Shown here in pieces: positions 1 through 11,539 of a stretch of 64,000 bases of DNA. Each line of letters starts with the position of its first letter. Position 1 is the stretch's first letter. The notes under the pieces are model-generated. The model worked only from the letters and a program-made list of their open reading frames with translations. It had not been told where the DNA came from and did no database searches. Source of the stretch: Triatoma infestans (taxonomy: Eukaryota; Arthropoda; Insecta; Hemiptera; Reduviidae); assembly GCA_011037195.1 (NCBI GenBank), contig JAAEAF010001583.1, positions 94,388 through 158,387 of the forward strand, in the 5' to 3' direction. Made by a program: the position numbers and the translations under genes.

Positions 1-384
1 GGAAATTAGAAAGTAATGGTTTCTTACGGAGTGAGTGTCATAAATTTTATTTTCTTTTAATTGCGTAAAAAAAAGAGGAATTATTGAAAACATGTCAAAA
101 ATTTGAAAAATAACGGAAAACTTAAAACCCGATAACTTTAAATTTGAAATTCAGTCTGCATGCTGTGCGACAAAAATAGGTCTAGAATGTTTTAGAAGAT
201 AGAGGTGCTATCTCCGTCAATAGAAGTCCGTTCAGCCTGGGTAACCGGTCGTCTGGAAAGCATTGGTCAAGAGAAAGTAGATAGCCGGCCAAATTAGGTC
301 GCCTTTCTTCCCTTGATTGGTCCCGAGCCCTCTAGACACATGTAAGTCAAATCTTCTAGGCAGATTTACAGCATTTATCTCCAT
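1..384. other. Gene-free flank
   Basis: AT-rich sequence with no convincing reading frame. It ends at the target duplication of the non-LTR insertion that follows. Nothing else is recognisable. Confidence 0.6.
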
Positions 385-394
385 GGATAAGCTC

Positions 395-1543
395 TTTTTT
401 TTTTCTTTTTTTTAATGGGGGGGCCTATGCACCGTGACCCGTTTCGATCTATTGTGTTATGCCCCCTGGGTGCCGCAGGCTATTGCCCAGAGCACCCGAA
501 CAGATGTCCTTCTCTGAACATCCGTTCTACAAAACCACCACAGGTTGAGATCCCTGAGGAATCCCAATACCCTGACGGGCTCTAGATACGGTATATCCCC
601 CTCCTCCATCTGGTAGCTAGCCAGGTTTTGAATTGTCAGCCTCGTAGTCTGTTAGGAGATGTAGTGGAGTTTCCTCCAGCTTCCCACAGAATCTGCATGA
701 GGTGTCACTTTCCAAACCCAGCTTCACCAGGTGTCCTCTAAGTCGGCAATGCCCCGTGAGGAAACCCGTAAGAACGCGGAGCTTGTTCTTGCTCAATCCG
801 ATACAGGCCTGCGATCTCCGTTGGTTATAATTTCGCAAGCAGATCTTAGCCTGCCGCAAACCGGGGAGGGAGAACCAGAGTTGAGATCTCCTCGTCTTCT
901 CCTCCTTCCTAAGTTCCTCCAACAGAAACTGGTCGCTGACCCCACAAAAAGGTTCCGGCCCTAGGAGCGGGTCCTAACTTGGCCAGGGCGTCTGCCATCT
1001 CATTCCCTTTAATGCCAACATGCCCCGGCACCCACCACAGGATAACTTTGTTCCTCCTGCCTAGGTTATTAAGTTTACCTAGGCATTCCCAGACCATTTT
1101 AGAGCTAACCGATGCACTCAATGCTCTAATGGCTGCTTGACTATCGGAAAGGATTACAATCTCCTGGTCCCTATATCCCCTATCGAGGTTAAATTGTACG
1201 CATCTTCCAATAGCGTATATCTCCGCCTGGAAGATGCTGGGAAAATTACCCATGGGTTCCGAGTGCTTGACCCTTGGACAAACCACTCCCGCCCCAGTCC
1301 CCTCGAGGGTCATAGGCCATCCGTATTCCATTTAATGGCATGTTCCTTAATGCCCAACAAAGCGGACCCTCGCTCCACCCACTTTTGGTGCCCAGCTTCA
1401 AGGAAAAATTCTTAGTGAAGCTGTATTTCTTAATCATGCCATCTCTAAGAGGTGCCAGATAAGGGAGCCCAATGGTGAGGATAGCCACTCCCTAGCCCCC
1501 AGACCCCCTCCTCCTGCACCACGCTAGAGATCCTAAGAAGAGC
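395..1543 (-). mobile_element. 5'-truncated RNase H-bearing non-LTR retrotransposon with TSD
   Basis: The element lies on the minus strand and ends in an A-rich tail (T-run interrupted by C at about 395-413 on the plus strand). It is flanked by a 10-bp direct repeat GGATAAGCTC at 385-394 and 1544-1553, which I read as the target-site duplication. Only the RNase H domain, a C-terminal Cys/His motif and a 3' UTR remain; endonuclease and reverse transcriptase are missing, as expected from incomplete reverse transcription. It is related in domain order to the element at 8048-13088 but the two are clearly diverged, so they may be different families of the same clade. The stretch is more GC-rich than its surroundings. 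Confidence 0.85.
617..1488 (-). pseudogene. RNase H domain and C-terminal Cys/His motif of a non-LTR polyprotein (broken)
   Basis: This is the last part of a non-LTR retrotransposon polyprotein. RNase H would digest the RNA strand of the RNA/DNA hybrid during target-primed reverse transcription. Visible motifs are FQAEIYAIGRC with the catalytic Glu, ILSDSQAAIRAL with a catalytic Asp, and WVPGHVGIKGNEMADALAKLG with the His and last Asp. The first catalytic Asp (motif WNTDG, near 1320) lies in a neighbouring frame, so there is a frameshift just downstream, at about 1310-1320. The frame shifts again near 915, after which come LTGHCRLRGHL and the Cys-X2-Cys motif CRFC followed by LHLL, the usual tail of RNase H-type elements. 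At least two frameshifts make it non-functional. The start is not meaningful because the copy is 5' truncated. Confidence 0.85.
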
Positions 1544-1554
1544 GGATAAGCTCA

Positions 1555-3655
1555 TTAGATTGTCCATAATCCAAAATGCTGACTAGAAGTCCAAACAGGA
1601 CTGACAAAGGGAATTTTTTAATTTTTTCACCGACTTCACTTAAAGGTTGGATCACTAACTGGGCGAAGAGGTTTCAGAAGGAGGACTGAGAGCAACGAAA
1701 TCTAGTTAATACAGTGGGGTAGGTCAATGAAACTGCCATCATCATCAGTGAAATTCTAAATAGATTGCTTTTTCATAAGATTTGGTACAGAATGTTTGAT
1801 TGGAATGCCATGTCTGCGGAAGAGTTCAAGCTGGTTCCTTCAAGGTTTATTGTCTGATTTGGTTTATCGTACTGCTGTCAAACTAAGTTGGATTTTTATT
1901 TTGGATTCGGCTTGTTGTTGCTATTTTTCAATTGGGGCGGCTAAATGGGCCCGGAGAAGCGTTTATTAACGTAGGAGCATGGTCAGTCTTCCAGACGAAT
2001 AAATAATTAGAGTCAATATATGACAAGCATAAGTGCCATAAGATTTAAAGTGTTTTGTATTGGTTTTTTACGGGATTAGAGAATTAAAAATCTATCTACC
2101 CTTTTGATTCACTAGTATATTGAGGAAAGCAATGATCAGGAATTTACAATTAAACATAGCGCAAGGGTTATAGAGCGGAACGGCGTAGAGTGTTGTCCTT
2201 TAGAAGGGTGATGAACCTATGGCTCTCAGTAGAAAATTCCGACGCTTTTAAGGTGGTCGAGCCTATCCATACATTCCCCTTCTTTTAGCTTCGCTAACTG
2301 CACACGTATAAACATTTCACTTTTATTTGGAACATTCTTTTTGGAAAACTGATTTTACTTCTGGGAAGTGAAGAGTTTGCTGACCGTTTGTCTTCAAGAA
2401 TTCAGTATCAGCTATTTGAATTGTGTTCTGAAAAACCAAAATGTAACCTTACAAATAAGTATGGATTTATGTAAAATTCAACAAAACTAACGTGAGTAGA
2501 CAATCCCAGGTTTGAAGAGAAATCACAAAACTGCCGCAAGAGAGTGTTGCAGAACATAATTTTATATATATGAAATTTAAATTAACATAAATAGTGAAAA
2601 AAAAATAAAGAACGTTAAAAAATTATCTATAATTATAGATGAACCTTTAACGGCACACTAACTAGTTTATACTATACAATGATACCAGGACAAATTGGGT
2701 GAATTGGACCGAATCCCTAAAACTCTTTACTGAGTTCAAAGCGTTTCTCCCTCGTGTTCTATATTAGTGCTTTCATTGGATAGGTAACCAATTTGGATGG
2801 ACATAGCGCACCAGTTAGATTGTTTTCCATATTCCAAACTCCAATTTTAATCCCAGGCCTATGTGTGTTCACAACAGACTAGGAATCAGAGAAAGCATGT
2901 GTGTGTGTGTGTGTGTGTGTGTGGGAATGGGTGTAGAGAGAGAGAGAGAGAGAACGGGTTAGTATGATCACATTTTGAGGGCAACTGCAGCTATCGTATC
3001 CTATCTCACCTCATCGCACCAACCAAACCAAACAACCGGCCAAAAAAAAACAAAAAACACATTGCGTCTCTAGTACTTTCATATAAACTAGCTAGAGTGC
3101 GCTAGTGTGCGTGCATAAGTGACACAAACACACACACATATATATATATATATCTGCCGATTTATAATTTTTTTTTAGATTTGTGTGTGTGTGTACGTAG
3201 CGTCAGCCATTTCACTGATGATGATGGCAGTTTTATTGACCTACCCCATTGTATTCACTAGATTTCGTTGCTGTCAGTCCTGTCCTGTAACATTACAACA
3301 CTAATACGAACAGATACATGCAGACATGAACACACAACACATACACGCACGCATATCAAACATTATACAATGCGTAATGTTCCAAAAGAAAAAACCACTT
3401 CTACTATTACTGTTATTTTATTGGTTGAATAGATATTTGTGTGCGTGTGTGTGTGAGAGATATTAATTCGGATTTAAAACATGCACATTGCGGAGAATGT
3501 AGAAAACGAATTAGGGATTACTGTTTACGGCACGCTCTTTTTTCTTTTTTACTGGCACATGCACATTTACTCATAATACCGCATTCAAGTGTGGACAGTA
3601 ATTAGCAAAATGCATGATGGAATTGGTCATTTCTATTTTTCTTTCCTTCTTTTTC
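1555..3655. other. Gene-free AT-rich stretch with microsatellites
   Basis: No credible coding region. It holds a (GT)n run at 2899-2923 followed by a (GA)n run at 2935-2953, a CA/TA run at about 3122-3153, and shorter GT runs near 3182 and 3440. Nothing else is identified. Confidence 0.6.
2899..2953. repeat. (GT)n then (GA)n microsatellite
   Basis: Two dinucleotide runs about 11 bases apart, read directly from the sequence. Confidence 0.95.
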
Positions 3656-3659
3656 ATTG

Positions 3660-3965
3660 TGTTACTTTCTGTTACTGCTACGAGCGGTACTTAAAGCAAT
3701 TGTAACAATCTGTCGAAATTAATCTTCCACCGGAAATTCATATTTTGAAGAAGGAAACCGCTTTAGTTTTAATCTGGTTTTTACAAATTACAAGTACTGC
3801 AGACCTCGCCTTTTTATTTTGAAACATTTCACTGGGAAAAATGACTTTAGGAGCAGCAGAGGTTCCCTTAAATATGGTGCCACATCAGCTGTTTCAGTAT
3901 ATTGTTAAGGAAATTCAAAAATCTCGTATGATACAACCACACGACTTTCTCTTACTCCTGTTGAT
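3660..3965 (+). mobile_element. HLR fragment (helentron-like repeat)
   Basis: Starts with the family's 5' block (TACTTTCTGTTACTGC, then CACCGGAAATTCAT and TTTTGAAG) and jumps, by an internal deletion that removes the GT tract, to the module motif GAAACATTTCACTGGGAAAA followed by CCCTTAAATATGGT. Its 3' end is missing and it abuts an opposite-strand copy. See the copy at 54961-55928 for the complete layout. Confidence 0.7.
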
Positions 3966-4687
3966 ACAATTATATATAAAACGACAATTTTCTTTAAATT
4001 TCAAATACATATGAGATGGTGGGAGAACAAGTACCATTCTACTAACCCAAGCAAGTAGGGAAGTGAAGAGCGCGCCAGTAACGTATGTGAAATTCCAGAA
4101 CTTCCGCAGTTCTATCTAAAATTAACTTTTATTTTGGAAAAATGTTGCCAATAAAAGTAATAGGCTTATATCTGTGCAGTGAGCATTCCAAGTTTAAAGA
4201 AAATCGATGTAGCCGTTTTCAAGAAAATTCCAAAAAACTCAAAATGTATTTAGTGTAATCGCTATTCCGATAAACCAATTTTCTTCAAGTTCAGAATTCT
4301 ATCAATGCTTTATATATATTTATATTATATAGGTGGTAGAACCATACGTTGTACTAGTGTGCTACTGTATAGGAAAGTATACCGCTATTTTTCTCTCAGA
4401 ACCCCGGCAAAAAAAAAAAAAAAATCTGTTCCCCGCGATGTTTCCAATAAAAATGCCACACATTTATGTGTTTAGAAAGTATATAAAGTTTAACTGAAAT
4501 TGTTGGATCTGTTTGCGAAGAAAATGAAGAAAATCTGAGAAAAAAAAAATTCCATATATTCGCACATGCAGTTCGGATGGATTTTGCCTGAAAACGTTCG
4601 TGTAATGTACGCTAGAAATACCCAAACCGAATACGAAGTTTAAGATACTTGCGTTATTCGTTTTTCGAATATTCTGTTATAAAAACA

Positions 4688-4725
<38 letters not shown>

Positions 4726-4850
4726 ACATATACATACATTTTTTCGTATTCAGGAAGCTTCTAAACATGTATTTCCGGTGAAGCCTTAGTTTCTCGAAAA
4801 ACTTGACACCATCGCAATATTCCCTCTTACTAAGACTAAGAAAAATTAAT
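3966..4850 (-). mobile_element. HLR copy with long (CA)n tract
   Basis: Minus-strand copy. From right to left it shows the 5' block (complement of ATGTATTTCCGGTGAA near 4768-4783, next to TCTTACTAAGACTAAG), a (CA)n tract at 4685-4724 equivalent to the GT tract of plus-strand copies, and two internal modules (GGTGGTAGAACCATACG near 4330; AAGAAAATCGATGTAGCCG near 4196). The terminal hairpin is not clear, so the 3' end is probably lost. Confidence 0.75.
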
Positions 4851-5069
4851 AACTGGTTTTCGAAAAACTGGAAACAGCCTATTCTGTAAAATTTGAATTC
4901 GATTAATCGATTAGCTTTAAAACTGGATTATTTATAGATATTCGGAAATGTTGAAATAGCTTGAAGCATAAAGTCCCTGCTTCCATGAGACCCCCTCCCC
5001 AAATAAAGCAATTGTTCCATCCATTCTCCACCACAACCATTCAAAAAAAAAAAAACAATAAAAGAAATC

Positions 5070-5345
5070 CTTGAAAAACGTTTTGACTAAAAGTGAGTCT
5101 TTTGGGTGTTTAATGCAAAGTTTAAAGGAAATTATTTGAATCTTTTTTTTCTCCGGAAAAGGCGCGAAAAAACTCAAGAAAAGAATAATAATAATAATAA
5201 TTTGGCGAAGTTGTATTTCCGGGGACCGGATCCGATTGACCGAGTTTGGTATCTAGGTCGTATATAAATGAAATATCAAGTTTTGAGCTTCCCTGTTTGA
5301 GATATTTCTTGTTATTTCTTCTTCTTCCTTGTTTTTGAGATATTT
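5070..5345 (-). mobile_element. HLR fragments
   Basis: Diverged pieces on the minus strand: a module segment near 5110-5180 (GCAAAGTTTAAAGGAAATTA, then CTCCGGAAAAGGCGCG) and a segment near 5262-5312 (AAATATCAAGTTTTGAGCTT and TTTGAGATAT) matching the part just downstream of the GT tract in other copies. Edges are approximate. Confidence 0.5.
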
Positions 5346-6550
5346 TCTTTAGCTTACAAAATTTTTTTGAATTCGGGAAATCTCACGCTTTAATATGTTT
5401 TCGTTAAAAACTCAATTTAGAAAATATTTTTTTTTAAGAAACAAAAAGGAACAAATTAATGGACCTTTTAATTAAAAAATAATATAATTAATTATCTTGG
5501 AAAATTTCTAAGGTTTTATTTTATCGTCTAAGTATTTTGAATTAAAGGAGAAAAGTTCTACAACGGAATGCACCGTATTGAAGGGCACACTACAGGAAAT
5601 ACATTAAAACGTTGAATTAAATGTAAATCGAAAAAAAAAACGTAGAAAGAAGTAGCAGACGTAAAAAACAGTTTGTGTCTCTCTTTTGCTTCAATTCTCA
5701 ATCTCACTTTCTCTTGTTATGTGTACGTGTGTGTGTTGTGGGTTGTGTTGAGGGCGGGGTGGGGGGTGCGTTATGCGTGGTAGTGGGATTTAAGATTCAA
5801 GTGGTTCTTGCTTCGCTTCCCTAGTTTTCCATCTAACCCCGCCCTCCGGCTCGCTGTCTGACGGGAGGATCCGTATTGAAGTTTCCCAAAGTCTAACTTA
5901 TTTACCATGGTAGCTGGCTATCGAAGGATGTCTTCTACTTCTTCTTCTTCTGCCATTTCCTTTCCTTTTTTCTTTCCTTCCTTCCTTCCTTCCCAGCCTC
6001 TTAAGATAAAAATAAAAAGGAAGAAATGGAGAAAGTAAGACGAGAAAATTGGAAGAAATGAGCCACTGGAAAAGCTACAGAAAGGGAAAAAAAAAACTTT
6101 CTCTAAACTCTCTCGATCATTCTCTTAAGAAAATCTGTAAAAGAAAACTCGATTTATCAAAATATCTTGTTACGAGCAACCTTTCCTTTTTTTTTCTCTC
6201 AATGCAATCCTTTTATGTTATAACATCTTTTCGGGATAATTGTTATCTTAATTATCATAAAAACGTATATAAATTTACAAACGTATACAAATCGGTGTGA
6301 AACTCACATAACTTTTTCCTCCTAAAATTCTTATAATTCTGATATATTATTGTTTTTCAAACTTGAATGTCCACCAAAATATAGCTGCCATCACAGATGG
6401 TGGAACCATACATTACAGGGAAGTCTAAACAAAATCCATCATCCCAGAAATCCTTAATAGTCAATTTTCTAGAATAATATTGCACTTTAAATTGATAGAC
6501 TTAACTATGTATATATTGTGTATATAAGAATGCCGACCTGTTATAGGCCT
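5346..6550. other. Gene-free stretch
   Basis: No supported gene. Contents include a G-rich run at about 5749-5768, a pyrimidine-rich TTC/CCTT tract at about 5935-5992, and a weak HLR-like snippet (GGTGGAACCATACATTACAG) at about 6399-6418. A short open frame at 6049-6300 has low-complexity Lys/Phe/Ser composition and no family resemblance. Confidence 0.5.
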
Positions 6551-7145
6551 TGTAGTGGAAGAAAGAAATGAAAGAAAATCAGAATTTTGAAAATAGTTTA
6601 GTAAAATAATTTTGTGAATTTTAGCTGGTTCAAACAGTGTATTTTAGTGAAGGGGAAAGAGGCAGGTAGAATAATTTAGGTCAATAATACTGAAGAGACA
6701 AAGGGACAAGTAACAGTTAGGATAAGACAATGCACTCCCTCCAGACATACCAGCATTGTTTGAAAAGATTTGAACTAACAATTAGAAGGCATTCTTTCAA
6801 GACAGTTCGCATTCTGCATTCAAACAAGAACAGTCTGAAACAGACACCGAACCAGAACACTTGTACCAGCAAACATCAGTGCCAGTTTAAGTTAAATCAA
6901 TCTAGCTAAAGCATGAGAGCTTTGCACTTAATCTAGATAAATAATTGATTTTATAAACATAATAGTTGTGATATTGTAAAATATTTAAATATCTTTAAAG
7001 ATAATATATTTAATTTAATCTAACAGTGTTTTCTTGATAATTTCTTAATACTTCTATCTTTATCTCAAACATACACACAAGCCCTCTTTACTAAACCGCT
7101 CACGCCACAAACTAGTACAACACATCTCACTCCAATCACATTTCA
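6551..7145 (+). mobile_element. LTR (plus orientation), single-unit form
   Basis: A complete-looking long terminal repeat that starts TGTAGTGG and ends ATTTCA, with one T and then TGGCACCAGACTG (7147-7159), a candidate tRNA primer-binding site. It matches the LTR at 16019-16864 in the reverse orientation, but carries only one copy of the roughly 200-bp internal segment that is duplicated there. No plus-strand internal coding region follows; instead the sequence switches after the primer site to the minus-strand LTR. Confidence 0.8.
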
Positions 7146-7159
7146 TTGGCACCAGACTG

Positions 7160-7627
7160 TCTTGACTGACTGTCTTGAAAGAATGCCTTCTAATTGTTAG
7201 TTCAAATCTTTTCAAATATGTTTATAAAATCCATTATTTATCTAGATTAAGTGCAAAGCTCTTATGTTTTAGCTAGATTGATTTAACTTAAACTGGCACT
7301 GATGCTTACTGGTACAAGTGTTCTGGTTTGGTGTCTTTTTCAGACTGTTCTTGTTTGAAAGCAGAATGTTCACTGTCTTGAAAGAAAGCCTTCTAATTGT
7401 TAGTTCAAATCTTTTCAAACAATGCTGGTATGTCTGGAGGGAGTGCATTGTCTTATCCTAACTGTTACTTGTCCCTTTGTCTCTTCAGTATTATTGACCT
7501 AAATTATTCTACCTGCCTCTTCCCCCTTCACTAAAATACACTGTTTGAACCAGCTAAAATTCACAAAATTATTTTACTAAACTATTTTCAAAATTCTTAT
7601 TTTCTTTCATTTCTTTCTTCCACTACA
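7160..7627 (-). mobile_element. LTR (minus orientation), 3' part missing; 3' LTR of the element
   Basis: On the minus strand it begins TGTAGTGG at 7627, directly after a polypurine tract, which identifies it as a 3' LTR. It runs to about 7160, where it is cut off within the tandemly repeated segment and fused to the primer site of the plus-strand LTR. The two LTRs therefore face away from each other around 7146-7160, a head-to-head rearrangement rather than a normal provirus layout. Confidence 0.8.
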
Positions 7628-8010
7628 TTATCCCCCTTCCTGGAGAAATTTTTCGGCACGAAAAATTTGGGAGGTAATGTAGAACTGTAGAGGCTTGAAG
7701 GTTAACCTCTGGTACGGCGAGAGGCATATGTGCAACCTCTGCAAGGAGTCGTGTAGACTACAGGCATCTTCTTCTGGAGCAAACGCTGCTTGAATGTGTG
7801 AGCGTTGCTCTCGTGATGGAACGTCTTCTTGTCGAGCGAACGCTGTTTGAGTTGTTGGTAGGCTGATAGGTGAACACTGCTGGGCGAGTGAAATGTTGCT
7901 GATGAAGAAGTAACTGGCAAGGATAGACAAGGCGATGAATGTACGCGTCTGAGTGATGGTAATCTAGGATGCATTACTATCTTGAATTCTTGAAGTGACT
8001 CTGTATGAGA
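7628..8010 (-). pseudogene. 3' internal end of LTR retrotransposon with polypurine tract
   Basis: On the minus strand the purine run AGGAAGGGGGA (plus-strand complement 7630-7640) lies just upstream of the 3' LTR, as expected for the plus-strand priming site of an LTR element. The stretch is open in two overlapping minus frames (7628-7930 and 7702-8058), Ser/His/Arg-rich, with no recognisable protease, RT or integrase motif. It may be the C-terminal end of pol or a later frame; I cannot assign it. It is joined at 8010 to an LTR fragment in the opposite orientation. Confidence 0.55.
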
Positions 8011-8047
8011 TCTAACAGTGTTTTCTTGATAATTTCTTAATACTTCT
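8011..8047 (+). mobile_element. LTR fragment, left half (split by non-LTR insertion)
   Basis: TCTAACAGTGTTTTCTTGAT and what follows match the 3' half of the plus-strand LTR (about 7020-7058). The match stops at the element inserted at 8048 and resumes at 13099. The last bases, TAATACTTCT, are the target duplication. Confidence 0.85.
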
Positions 8048-9340
8048 AACGGAGCCAAAGGTTTGAGGGAGTATTCGTACTCACATAGGGTGAAACTTCC
8101 CTATGTTTCTCGAGACGGCTATTCCGTCGCGGAACCTCATTCTAGCCCATCCAACGCGTCCTCGTCGCTGGCTCCGGAAACATCTGCGCTCCACTTTGTG
8201 GAAGCGTGGGTGGCTAAGTTGGAGGGTGAACGCAGAGGGTAGCCTTCGGGCTATTTGGGAACCTAGCACTCCCACGTACCTCAGCTACAATTACAGACTA
8301 ACAAGTGCAGTGGTTTTCCCATTAGGAGTGTGAGTTGGTGGAGATTTTTCTGCCCTCTGTTTGGGTCGCCATAATTTATGTGCGGCCTGAATCTCTTGCA
8401 GCGAATTCTTTTGCTGCGGAGCCTCCGTGGGAATTAATATTGCATCACTTACACCTAAACGCCTTAACATTATAAACTTACATAGTTACAGTCTAACACG
8501 CCAGTGGCACGTGCTGGTGCCACCTACATGTTTGCCGTGTGTGGATACCTGTGTCGTGGGGGAGGGAAGTCCTGGTGGTTGAGGATGCAGGTTCTCGCTG
8601 GAGGCAAGTATCCTCGGCGTGCCTTGCAGTCCAACACACCACTTTGGTTCCTGACTCCACTAAAACAGGCGGCCAGAGCCTAACCCAGCTCTGGTCAATC
8701 GGCTAGCGTAAAGAACGCATGGGTGAGCTCCCGGGTATTGTGGGCCATGGCTCACAATCCCTGGGCGCTATATCTCTAGGGTAGCTCTGGCGCTTCTTCA
8801 AAGCGTCCCAAATTGTGAGGCTCCGTGGAGGGTGGAGAGCTCTGGAGATGAATTTTTAATTTTATTATTATATGTTTTTAATTTTAAATTCGTCAGCCGG
8901 GGGCCCCTTAGAGGAGGGGGCCACCGCTGGTGGGGGGTAATTCCTCTGTACATCCAGAGTCGGGTGACCAGGGCCTGGATGCACTAATGGGTGGGAATCT
9001 GGAAAAATATCCAGAGGCAGGGAAGGCTTGCTCTGGAGGAGAACGTGTCAGGAGGAGCCGCGGAGGACTTGTCCTCCTGCGGCGATTTCTGAAACGTGGT
9101 CAAAGGAAAAAAGGAAAGATATGTAAGGCAGGTATTTTTATTTTTATTTATTTATTTATATTTATTTGTTTGTTTATTTATTTATTTATATTTATCTATT
9201 TGTCTATTTATTTATTTAAATTTATTTATTTTATTATTATTTGTTTATTTATTTATTTTATTATTGTTCATTTATTTTTGTTCCTGCCTGCTATCAAGTT
9301 TGTCAGAAGTTCCATTTCTTACATTAGTTGACTTATTACT
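8048..9340 (+). other. 5' region of the non-LTR element
   Basis: Clearly more GC-rich than the surroundings and holding no convincing protein. Short open frames (8103-8333; 8930-9331) show no known motif; the second runs into the microsatellite. I read this as 5' UTR and internal promoter region, or as a remnant of a lost ORF1. Confidence 0.45.
9131..9275. repeat. (ATTT)n-type tetranucleotide tract
   Basis: Imperfect ATTT/GTTT repeats with ATT interruptions, lying between the 5' region and the endonuclease frame of the element. It creates artificial Phe/Ile/Tyr-rich frames. Confidence 0.9.
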
Positions 9341-9985
9341 ATGATTGACAGGGTAGAAATGGTTCAGGTTAACTTGCAGCATAGCAAAGATGCAACGGCT
9401 AACTTATGCCGTTGTATTGCTAAGTTGCATACATATTTTATTCTAATTCAAGAACCTTATGCCTTTAAAGGTTTGGTTCGAGGATTGAGTGTGGCTGATG
9501 GCAGACTGTTCGTGGCGGATGGCGGGGACATTCCTAGGGCATGTATTCTTGCCAGTCGGAGTGTCGGGACTTGGTGGCGGTGAGGGTTGGACTGGGGGTT
9601 GGTGGGCGTCGTCGCGACGTAGTTGTGGCTTCGGCTTACTTCCCCTATGATGGCCCCTCTCCTCCTCCTCAGGAGTTCATGGGTTTGGTTCGGTAATCGG
9701 AGACCAATGACATACCTATTATAATAGGATGTGACGCGAATGCACATCATGTTGTCTGGGGCAGCAGCGACACCAATGGTAGGGGTCGCGCTCTCATGGA
9801 TTTCCTGGTGGGCACGCGATTAGAGGTCCTGAATAGGGGTACTGAACCCACTTTTGTTACTAGGATTAGAAGACAGGTTATGATATTTCCCTTGCTTCTA
9901 GGAATTTTAGTGGTCTGATTAAGGATTGGCGGGTGAGTCCTGAGGCTTCCATCTCCGATCACAGGATGATTAGGTTTAGTCTGGG
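9341..9985 (+). pseudogene. APE-type endonuclease domain of the non-LTR element (frameshifted)
   Basis: The endonuclease would nick target DNA to prime reverse transcription. It starts with MVQVNLQHSK and the metal-binding Glu in ILIQEPY, then shifts frame near 9580. The second frame shows VVVASAYFPYD, an in-frame stop after GLVR near 9690, then IIIGCDANAHHVVWG (catalytic Asp/Asn and downstream Trp) and NGRGRALMDFL. Another shift near 9880 leads to SDHRMIRFSL, the C-terminal catalytic Asp-His pair. The catalytic residues are therefore still recognisable, but spread over at least three frames. The likely initiator is the Met at 9341 or the Met at 9359; there is no decisive start signal. Confidence 0.8.
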
Positions 9986-11484
9986 GATTGATCCAATTAC
10001 CCTGGCTAGTTATAGGAATCCCAGGAGGGCGGATTGGGGTTTATATTCTAGAATTATTGAAGATAAACTGACTATCCAATCAGAAGCCCCTGATGGCATA
10101 GAGGAATTGGAAAGGGAGGCTGGTATTCTTCATGAACACATTAGGTCCTCATTCGAGGAGTCTTGTCCTCCCAAGGTGGTTAAGGATAGTAAGAATCCCT
10201 GGTGGTCTTCTTCGTTGGAAAAACTAAGGAGACAGGTAAGGGGCTCATACAGGAAGGCTGTCCTTGCTGATTCTTCGGAATCATGGGATAGTTATAACAG
10301 TATTAAAAGAGCATATAAATATGCTCTGAGGAGAGCCAAGAGGAATTCCTGGAGATCCTTTTGTGAGGATATAAATTCGTTCCAGGAATCATCTAGATTG
10401 GTACGGATTCTTAGTAAGGATAGGGACAGTCAGTTAGGTACCCTACGATACCCTGATGGTTCCTTTACAGGGGGGAAGGGGAGACACTGCAGCTTTTGCT
10501 TGATACTCACTTCCCGGATAATATTGGTTTAAATGCTGCTTCGTCTTTGGTGGGTGGTAGGAGATGGGACCTTGAAGATGTATCCACCTTAGATGAGGTT
10601 GTCACACATGATAGAGTTAGGTGGGCAGTACAAAGTTTCTCACCTTTCAAGTCACCTGGACCGGACGGGATTTATCCTTGTCTGTTGCAAAAGGGTGGGG
10701 ACGTGCTGACGAAGGTATTGTTAAGATTGTTTAAAGGATGTTTGATGTTTGGTTATGTACCAACATTATGGAGAGAAGTAAGGGTAGTCTTTATTCCCAA
10801 GCCGGGAAGAAATGACTACTCCGACCCCAAGGCATTTAGACACATTAGTCTTATGCCTTTCCTCTTGAAAACTTTGGAAAGGTTGGTGGATAGGTATATT
10901 ACTGATGGCCCATTAAGGGATCACTCTAACCTAACCAACATGCTTATATTGTGGGTAAGTCGACAGAGACTGCATTGCATTGTCTCGTCGGTAGGATAGA
11001 ATCTGCTTTGGAAATAAAAGAATATGCCCTAGGGTGTTTCTTTGATGTTGAGGGGGCATTTGACAGAGTATCGTTTGATGCTCTGGAAGATGCCTTGGTA
11101 CGAAAAGGTATACATCCCGTCTTAATCAATTGGATAGGTGTCTCTCTTAGGAGTAGGGTTATACAGGTTTCCCTTGGCGGGCGCACCATGATAGTACAAG
11201 TGGGGAGAGGTTGCCCTCAAGGGGGTTGTCTCTCACCTAAGTTGTGGTGCGTCGTCATGGATGACCTTTTGGTTAGGATGAATTCATCGGGATTTTATGT
11301 GCAAGCATATGCCGATGATGGTGTTATTTTATTGTTAGGGCGCTGTTTGTCCACCATTTCGGACCTAATGCAAAGCGCCCTTAACATGGTGTATTGTTGG
11401 ACACAGGATAAGGGTCTTTCTATTAATCCTATTAAGACCCAGGCAATTCTATTTACTCATAGAAGGAAGATAGTAGGTTGTTAG
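9986..11484 (+). pseudogene. Reverse transcriptase domain of the non-LTR element (frameshifted)
   Basis: The frame continuing from the endonuclease runs to about 10500 and contains the linker with NPWWSSSLEKLRRQVRGSYR. A frameshift near 10495 moves to a second frame with FKSPGPDGIYP and VVFIPKPGR, the RT finger motifs. Another shift near 10945 leads to GKSTETALHCLVG, FFDVEGAFDRV with the first catalytic Asp (about 11038-11070), GCPQGGCLSPKLW, and AYADDGVIL at 11305-11331 with both remaining catalytic Asp residues intact. The frame stops at 11482-11484, just before a small local duplication (GTTGTTAGGTACTTCC appears twice, 11477-11530). All RT motifs survive, so the copy is not very old. Confidence 0.85.
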
Positions 11485-11539
11485 GTACTTCCTAGGTAGG
11501 TTACACCTCCTAGGTTGTTAGGTACTTCCATACAGGTTA

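Noticed and set aside
5740..5990. Promoter or CpG island of a host gene
   Set aside because: Only a short G-rich and pyrimidine-rich composition; no downstream coding exon is visible.
8930..9344. ORF1 of the non-LTR element
   Set aside because: Half of the frame is the ATTT tract and the rest has no zinc knuckle or coiled-coil pattern.
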